Shown piece by piece: positions 1 to 6,039 of a DNA stretch of 6,039 bases. The position numbers were made by a program, and so were the translations under genes. Within the stretch, counting starts at the first letter, position 1; each line of letters starts with the position of its first letter. Under the pieces are notes generated by a model. The model was not told where the DNA came from. It ran no database searches and saw only the letters and a program-made list of their open reading frames with translations. Origin of the DNA: Desulfurococcales archaeon (GTDB taxonomy: Archaea; Thermoproteota; Thermoprotei_A; Sulfolobales; Desulfurococcaceae); assembly GCA_026985375.1 (NCBI GenBank), contig JALSQP010000159.1, positions 1 through 6,039 on the forward strand, written 5' to 3'.

Positions 1-1
1 A

Positions 2-496
2 GACTATGTGATTATAGGAGACACAGTCGTGCAACTGGCATTGAAAACCAGGATGTTTTGTGGAGACGTGGATTTATACGCCTTGGAGCCGAGCCCCTTG
101 ATCGAGCAGGAGTTCTATGGAGAAATAGCCGAGACGGAGGGATGGAGTTATACTACCACTGATATAGGTACGCCCAGGTTAATAGCATCGGTGGGGGATA
201 AGGAGATCATAATTGAGGTCTACGAGAACTTTATGGATTTCAATATTCCTCTAGAGATACTTGAATCTGCTGGAAGTATCAAGCTTGAAGGGTACAAGGT
301 CAAGCTCATCAAGCCGGAGGAATACTTTGTACTAAAAGCCAGACAGGGCATAGATTTGGAGAAGCTCTTCACATATATAAAGAAGCTGAAAAAGATTGAT
401 CTAAAGGTGATCGAGAAAACTATCAAGCTGTTCCCACGGGAAGAACAGGTGCTCATAAAGAACAGGTTGGTCAGTATCGGACTGAAGATCAAGTAG
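2..496 (+). CDS. Nucleotidyltransferase-fold protein, 5'-truncated by the window
   Basis: The reading frame is open from the first bases of the window, and the codons for D-Y-V precede the first possible start (GTG at 8). That GTG lies inside the conserved region, so the true start is almost certainly upstream. The visible residues fit the minimal (MNT-type) nucleotidyltransferase fold: a strand plus turn IIGDTVVQLA in the place of the usual hG-G/S loop, then GDVDLY about 20 residues on, supplying the paired metal-binding aspartates. A later strand, EIIIEVYEN, can supply the third acidic residue. The C-terminal third is lysine-rich and helical. Such proteins transfer nucleotides to protein, RNA or small-molecule acceptors; the substrate cannot be told here. 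No partner protein (for example a HEPN toxin) is visible downstream, so a toxin-antitoxin role is unsupported. The fold is fairly secure, the function unknown. Confidence 0.7.
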   Translation, partial: DYVIIGDTVVQLALKTRMFCGDVDLYALEPSPLIEQEFYGEIAETEGWSYTTTDIGTPRLIASVGDKEIIIEVYENFMDFNIPLEILESAGSIKLEGYKVKLIKPEEYFVLKARQGIDLEKLFTYIKKLKKIDLKVIEKTIKLFPREEQVLIKNRLVSIGLKIK

Positions 497-580
497 CGTC
501 GGGTCAGCGAAGAGTACATCATCGCCACAGCTCAGTTCCGCCGGAATACCCCATCATAACGAGGATTTGTTCTGGGGCAA

Positions 581-590
581 AAATAATTTA
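581..590 (+). promoter_or_regulatory. TATA-like box before the candidate RNA
   Basis: AAATAATTTA lies in a locally AT-rich stretch, about 25-30 bases before the point near 612-616 where GC content rises sharply. That is the archaeal TATA-to-start distance, so it could drive the structured RNA. The sequence is a loose match to the archaeal TATA consensus and no clear BRE is visible, so the call is tentative. Confidence 0.35.
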
Positions 591-611
591 TCAGGAGAAA
601 ACAATAACGGA

Positions 612-778
612 GAATGTGCCCCGCTCCCCGAGCGACATCTGCCGAAGAGGCATGGGATGACTCGGGGGTTCCCGGCCTTCAATCCATTGTTCGCATAATG
701 TTCCGATGAGGTGCCTTCTCCTCGAGACCGGACGGGATGATTGATGCACCGGTTACCGAGGAGACAATAATGTTTTTC
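612..778 (+). ncRNA. Candidate structured non-coding RNA, unassigned family
   Basis: Bases 616-764 are about 60% GC by hand count (89 of 149) against roughly 35% in the adjacent flanks; in AT-leaning hyperthermophiles this contrast marks structured RNAs. Hairpin I pairs CCCCGAG 626-632 with CTCGGGG 661-667, then CATC 636-639 with GATG 656-659, then TGCC 640-643 with GGCA 649-652 around a GAAGA loop. Hairpin II pairs TCTCCTCG 717-724 with CGAGGAGA 757-764 and, inside it, ACCGG 727-731 with CCGGT 749-753. ACA at 764-766 sits at the base of hairpin II, as in H/ACA guides, but the 2- and 3-base internal loop is too small for a normal pseudouridylation pocket. A TATA-like box lies upstream and a T-rich tract follows. 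It lacks 5S, SRP, RNase P and tRNA signatures. The strand is favoured by the promoter and T-tract, not proven. It could instead be a structured leader of the NusA-like gene. Confidence 0.4.
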
Positions 779-786
779 TCTTCCTC
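773..786 (+). terminator. T-rich tract after the candidate RNA
   Basis: TTTTT at 773-777, continued by CTCTTCCTC, begins 9 bases after the 3' end of hairpin II. Archaeal termination commonly uses U-rich tracts, so this may end the candidate RNA. If transcription reads through, the hairpins would form part of a leader for the NusA-like gene instead. Confidence 0.35.
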
Positions 787-800
787 AATGCATGCTTTAC

Positions 801-820
801 AGGGATACCTAGGGATACCA
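801..820. repeat. 10-bp tandem direct repeat next to the TATA box
   Basis: AGGGATACCT is followed immediately by AGGGATACCA, so nine of ten bases repeat at one helical turn. The repeat ends at the first base of the TATA box of the NusA-like gene and covers the BRE position. A dimeric regulator could read such a repeat on one DNA face, but with two copies chance is not excluded. Confidence 0.6.
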
Positions 821-828
821 TTAATATA
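821..828 (+). promoter_or_regulatory. TATA box for the NusA-like gene
   Basis: TTAATATA matches the archaeal TATA box well. A start about 25-30 bases on, near 848-855, would give a leader of roughly 45 bases that contains the ribosome binding site at 882-888. Confidence 0.5.
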
Positions 829-881
829 CTCTACTGACTTATCTAGTCCTAACTGTGAATGAAACGGAGTAATGGGCGGAC

Positions 882-888
882 GGTGAGG
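882..888 (+). promoter_or_regulatory. Ribosome binding site deciding the TTG start at 897
   Basis: GGTGAGG complements the 3' end of archaeal 16S rRNA and lies 8 bases before the TTG at 897. The encoded protein begins directly with its conserved PLDRICVRSG segment. Both points support the non-ATG start. Confidence 0.65.
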
Positions 889-896
889 AAGAAACA

Positions 897-1397
897 TTGA
901 GGTATCCGCTCGATAGGATATGTGTACGTAGCGGCATACTCTGTCCCATTTGCCAACGCAAAGTAGACACCGGGATCGTTAAGGAGTACGAAATACCGAT
1001 AATGAAATCACTAATGGAGATCGAGGAGCAGATCAAGGAGCTCAGAGATCAGGGAGAATATGTTCGCTCATACAAGTATGATAGCTTCATAGTGATACTG
1101 ATACGCGGAATAGACGATATGGAGATACTCGAGCGGTTGAGCAAGAAGTTGTCAAGCAAGCTTAGAGCAAGAGTCAGAGTTGTCAATTATTCGTCGGAGA
1201 AGAAGAGGATTGTTGAACAGTTAATCTATCCTGCGAGTCTCCTAGGTATAAACACTCTATGGCTACCTGATGGATCGGAACAGACGGTCATAAGGATCTC
1301 TAGGCAAGACCAGAGATTTTTGGCTGGCAAGAGGAAATATCTGGAGGAAATACTGTCAGAGCTTCTCGGCCGTCCTGTAAGGATAAGGTTTGAGTAA
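897..1397 (+). CDS. NusA-like/KH-type RNA-binding protein (crenarchaeal)
   Basis: A 166-residue protein. The N-terminus, PLDRICVRSG followed by CPIC (Cys9, Cys16, Cys19), recalls a crenarchaeal family annotated as NusA-related or KH-domain transcription elongation factor; the cysteines may form a small metal site. Residues 32-60 look helical. A KH-like alpha/beta region follows, with strands around YDSFIVILIRG (61-71) and VRVVNYSS (93-100) and the segment LLGINTLWLPDG (115-126) then a strand TVIRIS (130-135). I see no textbook GxxG loop, so RNA binding is inferred from the family. It is probably a cytoplasmic factor acting on nascent RNA or in transcription, but its biochemical role is not established here. 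It starts with TTG after a good ribosome binding site, has its own TATA box, and ends 8 bases from the stop of the convergent truD. Family recognition is moderate and from memory. Confidence 0.6.
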   Translation: MRYPLDRICVRSGILCPICQRKVDTGIVKEYEIPIMKSLMEIEEQIKELRDQGEYVRSYKYDSFIVILIRGIDDMEILERLSKKLSSKLRARVRVVNYSSEKKRIVEQLIYPASLLGINTLWLPDGSEQTVIRISRQDQRFLAGKRKYLEEILSELLGRPVRIRFE

Positions 1398-1405
1398 TAG
1401 GCATC

Positions 1406-2494
1406 CTAATACAACATATATTTATTCTTAAAAATCTCTCTGAGAACCACTGAGGCATATTCTCCTACTCCTAGCTCGAACTCAAAGACAGCCCTATCAT
1501 CGAATCTATAAACTGACACATTCTTTGGAATAAGGATCCCTGTTCTAAGCCAGCATGGAACGCCCTTGAGGAGATCATATGATATATTCTCAGAAACAAA
1601 TATTTCGCCGTAATATTTCTGGGAATCCCTACAGGATGCTACAGGGTAAATCCTGTTTAGAGCGCTCCATCCATAATCTTCAATCATTTTATTCAGTAGT
1701 GCGTTGAACAGGTATGATAGATATGCTTCCAGCAATAATGTTAGAATACGCTTTCTTGATGTACTCGTCTTGAAGAGCTTGTACACTGAAGAAAATAATT
1801 CCTCATAGATAAACCGTTTTCCCGAAAACCTTTTGGCGCACCTGGCAACTATTTCTTCATCGTCCTCATAAGAATAAATAGTGTTCAAAAGCTCTTCTGT
1901 AAAGAGACCGTATCGGTTAAGGAGAAGAAATTTTCCGAGAATGTGTGAATTTGGTCTTCTTGCACCGAATCTCTGGTAGCCGTAATAATTGGGAAGACCG
2001 AGAGAGGTAATTTCATCTATCATTGATTCAAGGTCTTTAACAATATCTTTGTTTTCAATAATTATCTTGAATTTGTTCCCTAAGAGGAATTTTCTCGAGG
2101 GCTTCCGCCTAACGAAACCGATATGTCGAAGCCTTATCATATCATTGTAGAGGATTTCGAGAGGTTTTCTCCTTAGAATAGCTGTTTTTACGAAGATATA
2201 TTGTTTCGATGTTGCATGCTTGTCCTTTAGGCCAAGATAGTATATGTTTGAGGAAGGTATGCCGAGCATTCGTGCAATGATCTCTATCGCTTTTATTGTC
2301 TCAATGTTCCTCTTAGTCATTAAAAATACTGTGTAATCTGTTTTCTCTTCCGTAAATCCGAGACCATCGAGGTCAATGATCTCTTCCACATAGAAGGTTT
2401 TTTCGGAATGTCTGAATGGATAATCAATATATGTACTGAGTAAATAGTATTTGATCCCAGTGATATGATCTATAAGTCTATTAGATCTGATCAT
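1406..2494 (-). CDS. truD: tRNA pseudouridine synthase D
   Basis: A 362-residue enzyme that isomerises a specific tRNA uridine to pseudouridine (position 13 in the studied bacterial members). All TruD landmarks are seen: FYVEEI (34-39) as the N-terminal F-x-V-x-E-I motif; GLKDKHATSKQY (88-99), with Asp91 as catalytic aspartate; NYYGYQRFGARR (169-180), matching the family NYFGxQRFGxxR; a segment around LEAYLSYLFNALL (255-267) near the family FN element; and GVGEYASVVLRE (342-353) close to the C-terminus. At 362 residues it is at the short end for archaeal TruD, probably from a compact insertion domain between residues 190 and 255. Its ATG overlaps the pth2 stop as ATGA, so the two are translationally coupled. 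Its third codon positions look more AT-rich than in the neighbours (sampled 60-base lines run from about 32% to 45% GC). It is convergent with the NusA-like gene, leaving 8 bases between stops. Confidence 0.93.
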   Translation of the reverse strand: MIRSNRLIDHITGIKYYLLSTYIDYPFRHSEKTFYVEEIIDLDGLGFTEEKTDYTVFLMTKRNIETIKAIEIIARMLGIPSSNIYYLGLKDKHATSKQYIFVKTAILRRKPLEILYNDMIRLRHIGFVRRKPSRKFLLGNKFKIIIENKDIVKDLESMIDEITSLGLPNYYGYQRFGARRPNSHILGKFLLLNRYGLFTEELLNTIYSYEDDEEIVARCAKRFSGKRFIYEELFSSVYKLFKTSTSRKRILTLLLEAYLSYLFNALLNKMIEDYGWSALNRIYPVASCRDSQKYYGEIFVSENISYDLLKGVPCWLRTGILIPKNVSVYRFDDRAVFEFELGVGEYASVVLREIFKNKYMLY

Positions 2495-2853
2495 AGTAGT
2501 TTTAGCCTCCCCGTTAAACGGTCTATTTTATCTGCTGGAGCAGGACCGATCGCGACTGCCGTGAGAGTCCCAGGAGGAAGCTCTGTGAGGCCAGCATCTC
2601 TAACTATACCTACCGGTAGATCAGAGCGCCTAGCCTGGTCAGCTATTGCTAAGAGTTCTTTCTCGTCACCACCTTTTAACACGACTTTCTTCTGACCAGT
2701 AGCCCACCATTTATCGAACCAATCTCTATATTCTCTATAAGCTGTGAACGCGGCTACCACAGAGGCATGTGCTACCTGAACGGCTAATTTGCCTTTACTC
2801 ATACGTATATCTGTTCGTACAACTATTACCTGTTTGTAATCACCGTTGAACAT
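2491..2853 (-). CDS. pth2: Peptidyl-tRNA hydrolase, archaeal/eukaryotic type (Pth2)
   Basis: A 120-residue enzyme that cleaves the ester bond of peptidyl-tRNA released by stalled ribosomes and so recycles tRNA in the cytoplasm. Family signatures are complete: KQVIVVRTDIRMSKGKLAVQ (7-26), with the MSKGK lysines; QVAHA (26-30); GQKKVVLK (53-60); and RDAGLTELPPGTLTA (85-99), with Asp86 and Thr90 in the catalytic region; then IGPAPAD and a C-terminal LTGRLKLL. The length is normal for Pth2 (about 115-125). The ATG at 2853 is preceded by GGTGAT at 2864-2859 with 5 bases of spacing. It is the first gene of a two-gene minus-strand operon with truD, which starts inside the pth2 stop codon; both act on tRNA. 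The operon is transcribed divergently from the Zn-ribbon/aEF-1 beta genes, another translation pair. Confidence 0.95.
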   Translation of the reverse strand: MFNGDYKQVIVVRTDIRMSKGKLAVQVAHASVVAAFTAYREYRDWFDKWWATGQKKVVLKGGDEKELLAIADQARRSDLPVGIVRDAGLTELPPGTLTAVAIGPAPADKIDRLTGRLKLL

Positions 2854-2858
2854 TCCTA

Positions 2859-2864
2859 ATCACC
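2859..2864 (-). promoter_or_regulatory. Ribosome binding site of pth2
   Basis: On the minus strand GGTGAT lies 5 bases before the ATG at 2853. It fits the crenarchaeal Shine-Dalgarno pattern and fixes the start, since the encoded protein begins just before its conserved KQVIVVR strand. Confidence 0.6.
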
Positions 2865-2903
2865 GGATGTCCAGGAACCATTATTCGGGAGTAGTTTGGA
2901 ATA

Positions 2904-2913
2904 CTTTTTTAAG
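2904..2913. promoter_or_regulatory. Near-palindromic TATA element between divergent operons
   Basis: CTTTTTTAAG reads CTTAAAAAAG on the other strand, so it can serve as a TATA box in either direction. Starts 25-30 bases away would fall near 2880 on the minus strand (leader of about 25-30 bases to pth2) and near 2938 on the plus strand (leader of about 33 bases to the Zn-ribbon gene). Both leaders would include the visible ribosome binding sites. A second AT-rich candidate, TAAAAGATTA at 2920-2929, could serve the plus strand. Confidence 0.45.
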
Positions 2914-2956
2914 TCTCCCTAAAAGATTATCGGATAGCATAGTAGAAGTGCATTGT

Positions 2957-2964
2957 GGGAGTGA
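2957..2964 (+). promoter_or_regulatory. Ribosome binding site of the Zn-ribbon gene
   Basis: GGGAGTGA lies 6 bases before the ATG at 2971 and supports that start over an internal TTG at 3010, which would remove 13 residues. Confidence 0.55.
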
Positions 2965-2970
2965 CTGAAA

Positions 2971-3189
2971 ATGGGTGTGAAATACACTCTGGAGACAGAG
3001 AACATATCGTTGCTGGAGGCTGCTTCACCGCCAGTATGTAGTAGTTGTCACCGAATAATCCCGCCCCATGAACACGGTACAGCGTTTATCTGCCCAAACT
3101 GTGGACAGGTAATTATAAGAAGATGTAAGAAGTGTAGAAAGCTATCCGTACCATATGTATGCCCCAACTGTGGGTTCAGGGGCCCATAA
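2971..3189 (+). CDS. Zn-ribbon protein predicted to bind RNA in translation (COG2888 type)
   Basis: A 72-residue protein with four CxxC knuckles: Cys23/26, Cys41/44, Cys52/55 and Cys64/67, enough for two zinc ribbons. The order [33 protein letters not shown], ending GP, is the pattern of the archaeal family described as a predicted Zn-ribbon RNA-binding protein with a function in translation. RNA binding is a family prediction, consistent with the basic RRCKKCRK loop. The N-terminus carries about 20 residues (including [12 protein letters not shown]) before the first knuckle, longer than the few residues I recall in many relatives; the ribosome binding site nevertheless supports the ATG at 2971. 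The aEF-1 beta gene follows after 19 bases with its own ribosome binding site, an operon pairing that I recall from other archaea and that links this protein to elongation. Confidence 0.85.
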   Translation: MGVKYTLETENISLLEAASPPVCSSCHRIIPPHEHGTAFICPNCGQVIIRRCKKCRKLSVPYVCPNCGFRGP

Positions 3190-3192
3190 CTA

Positions 3193-3201
3193 GGAGAGGT
3201 G
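3193..3201 (+). promoter_or_regulatory. Ribosome binding site of the aEF-1 beta gene
   Basis: GGAGAGGTG sits 7 bases before the ATG at 3209, in the 19-base gap between the two genes. An ATG at 3205 is out of frame with the conserved protein, so 3209 is the start. Confidence 0.65.
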
Positions 3202-3208
3202 TACATGT

Positions 3209-3484
3209 ATGGCTAAGGTACTTGTACTTCTAAAGGTTCTACCCGAAGATATAAATATTGACCTAGAAGAACTCAAGAACAAGATCGCTGAGGCTCTACC
3301 GGAGGGCTACGAGATCAAGGGATACGATATTGAGCCCATTGCATTCGGCCTAAAAGCTCTTAGACTATACATATTCATACCCGAGGAGACTGAAGGAGGC
3401 ACAGAGCCGCTTGAGAAGACTGTCATGGGTGTCGAGGGAGTAAGCCAAGTAGAGGTAGAAGCAGTACACAGGATTAGCGAGTAA
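3209..3484 (+). CDS. ef1b: Translation elongation factor 1 beta (aEF-1 beta)
   Basis: A 91-residue protein that acts as guanine nucleotide exchange factor for aEF-1 alpha, releasing GDP so the factor can again deliver aminoacyl-tRNA to the ribosome. The whole chain matches the small archaeal aEF-1 beta fold, which equals the C-terminal exchange domain of eukaryotic EF-1 beta: MAKVLVLLKVLPED (strand 1), a helix LEELKNKIAEAL (20-31), YDIEPIAFGLKALRLYIFIP (39-58), which holds the conserved I-A-F-G-L-K-A-L segment, an acidic loop EETEGGTE, and a last helix and strand with VEGVSQVEVEAVHRISE. Length is typical (about 90). It follows the Zn-ribbon gene by 19 bases and is likely co-transcribed from the divergent promoter. 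The T-run after the stop may end the transcript. Confidence 0.95.
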   Translation: MAKVLVLLKVLPEDINIDLEELKNKIAEALPEGYEIKGYDIEPIAFGLKALRLYIFIPEETEGGTEPLEKTVMGVEGVSQVEVEAVHRISE

Positions 3485-3487
3485 CGG

Positions 3488-3492
3488 TTTTT
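3488..3492 (+). terminator. T-run after aEF-1 beta
   Basis: TTTTT begins 4 bases after the TAA of aEF-1 beta, with further T-rich sequence at 3519-3528. Archaeal U-tract termination would separate this operon from cdc48. No hairpin is seen. Confidence 0.35.
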
Positions 3493-3536
3493 GTCCATCC
3501 TTGTAATAATAGCATGAACTCTTTTGTTGACAATAG

Positions 3537-3544
3537 TATTTAAG
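3537..3544 (+). promoter_or_regulatory. Probable TATA box of the Cdc48 gene
   Basis: TATTTAAG lies in the 139-base gap before the Cdc48 gene. A start near 3565-3570 would leave a leader of about 55-60 bases. The rest of the gap shows no gene and no convincing hairpin. Confidence 0.45.
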
Positions 3545-3613
3545 GGGATTATGCAATTCTCTAACCGTAGGATGATGCTTATCACTAATTCATATGTGTT
3601 TACCGCTGTTTAA

Positions 3614-3617
3614 GGTG
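3614..3617 (+). promoter_or_regulatory. Ribosome binding site of the Cdc48 gene
   Basis: GGTG, within AAGGTGTAGG, is 6 bases from the TTG at 3624 and 9 bases from the adjoining in-frame GTG at 3627. An in-frame TAG at 3618-3620 rules out any earlier start. Confidence 0.5.
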
Positions 3618-3620
3618 TAG

Positions 3621-5834
<2,214 letters not shown>

Positions 5835-5871
5835 CTTCTGCTCGAGGAACTCCACTATTTCTTGTTAATAC

Positions 5872-5879
5872 TTATATAA
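5872..5879 (+). promoter_or_regulatory. TATA box of the gene at the right edge
   Basis: TTATATAA is a near-ideal archaeal TATA box. A start near 5902-5906 gives a leader of about 35 bases to the ATG at 5940, which shows that a separate transcription unit begins after the Cdc48 gene. Confidence 0.6.
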
Positions 5880-5939
5880 CTCGAAACAATAACCCATATA
5901 TGACCAATTCCAATAACTATGCAAAGCAGGTAGATGATT

Positions 5940-6039
5940 ATGCCGCGGTTCTCTGAGATATGGAGAAACCAACCATTATTCAGACTAATATTGGAAGAAG
6001 TACTGAATCATACATCTGGTGTCAGCGAGAAAGACCTGC
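5940..6039 (+). CDS. Start of an unrecognised gene, cut by the window end
   Basis: An open frame of 33 complete codons runs from ATG 5940 to the end of the window. It begins MPRFSEIWRNQPLFRLILEE and continues with VLNHTSGVSEKDL. AGGT at 5928-5931 is 8 bases upstream, better spaced than for the alternative in-frame ATG at 5934. The TATA box at 5872-5879 lies at a suitable distance. The visible part looks helical: an amphipathic helix around LFRLILEEVLNHT, then a turn SGVSEKDL. That is how many archaeal winged-helix domains begin, but too little is visible to assign a family. The frame, start signals and AT/GC balance support a real gene; the function is unknown. Confidence 0.6.
   Translation, partial: MPRFSEIWRNQPLFRLILEEVLNHTSGVSEKDL

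Larger units (their letters stand above)
497..896. other. 400-bp gene-free stretch with structured and regulatory sequence
   Basis: No convincing protein gene is seen between the nucleotidyltransferase stop and the TTG start of the NusA-like gene. Bases 497-556 are GC-rich and can form small hairpins: GCGA 507-510 with TCGC 522-525, and GTTCC 535-539 with GGAAT 543-547, inside a GGGT/ACCC pair (501-504 with 548-551). These stems are short and may be chance. Bases 575-612 are AT-rich, 616-764 GC-rich and strongly foldable (candidate RNA), and 766-850 AT-rich with a T-rich tract, a tandem repeat and a TATA box. A minus-strand frame at 897-679 is open for 72 codons but resembles no family I know and has no recognisable start signal. 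Confidence 0.6.

Noticed and set aside
1..496. Toxin-antitoxin system built on the nucleotidyltransferase
   Set aside because: No HEPN or other partner gene overlaps or follows it; the upstream side is outside the window, so it cannot be supported.
501..551. Small three-way fold: GGGT/ACCC enclosing two hairpins
   Set aside because: Stems of only 4-5 bp, one with a wobble pair, are common by chance in GC-rich DNA; there is no promoter in front, only the end of a gene.
497..660. Frame stays open for about 54 codons after the TAG of the nucleotidyltransferase gene
   Set aside because: There is no suitable start codon or ribosome binding site early in it, the protein resembles nothing I know, and it would cross the AT-rich TATA-like region. 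Stop-codon readthrough is unsupported.
669..690. tRNA T-arm-like string (TTCAATC at 678-684) after the first hairpin
   Set aside because: The flanking bases (CGGCC and CATTG) do not pair, the invariant G-C closing pair is missing and no D-arm or A box is present on either strand.
679..897. Minus-strand open frame of 72 codons across the GC-rich block, with one CxxC (CKAC)
   Set aside because: It has no recognisable family and no clear promoter; its start overlaps the TTG start of the NusA-like gene, and its sequence is better explained by RNA-like hairpins.
3568..3595. C-box-like GGATGATG in the leader of the Cdc48 gene, considered as a C/D box RNA
   Set aside because: No D box (CUGA) at a suitable distance and no terminal stem.

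Overview
The window looks like chromosomal DNA of a hyperthermophilic archaeon, most likely a crenarchaeon of the Desulfurococcales type. The gene set is archaeal: aEF-1 beta, a translation-linked Zn-ribbon protein, Pth2, archaeal-type TruD, a Cdc48/VAT ATPase and a crenarchaeal NusA-like protein. Arginine is mostly AGA/AGG and isoleucine mostly ATA. TTG starts occur, Shine-Dalgarno boxes of the GGTGA type precede genes, and archaeal TATA boxes lie at plausible distances. The genus cannot be fixed by reading alone.

Layout. (1) Positions 1-496 hold the 3' part of a nucleotidyltransferase-fold gene whose start lies outside the window. (2) Positions 497-896 hold no convincing protein gene. A GC-rich block at about 612-778 (near 60% GC by hand count, flanks near 35%) folds into perfect helices. 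A TATA-like box lies before it and a T-rich tract after it, so it may be an unassigned structured RNA. A 10-bp tandem repeat directly abuts the TATA box of the next gene. (3) Positions 897-1397 encode the NusA/KH-like protein. (4) On the minus strand, pth2 (2853-2491) and truD (2494-1406) form an ATGA-overlapping pair that converges on the NusA-like gene. (5) A divergent promoter region at 2854-2970 serves pth2-truD on one side and, on the other, a Zn-ribbon gene followed by the aEF-1 beta gene. (6) Positions 3624-5834 encode a complete Cdc48/VAT double AAA+ ATPase with its own upstream region. (7) A strong TATA box precedes a new gene that starts near 5940 and runs off the window.

The middle of the window is a translation and tRNA quality-control neighbourhood: Pth2 recycles peptidyl-tRNA, TruD makes pseudouridine in tRNA, aEF-1 beta recharges the elongation factor that delivers aminoacyl-tRNA, and the Zn-ribbon protein is predicted to bind RNA in translation. 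Cdc48 adds protein unfolding, and its last three residues, VYS, fit the HbYX motif used to dock on and open the 20S proteasome.

Most of the window is ordinary housekeeping sequence. The part most likely to hold something undescribed is the structured GC-rich block at 612-778 with the repeat-plus-promoter arrangement downstream of it. I found no mobile element, CRISPR array, tRNA or rRNA.
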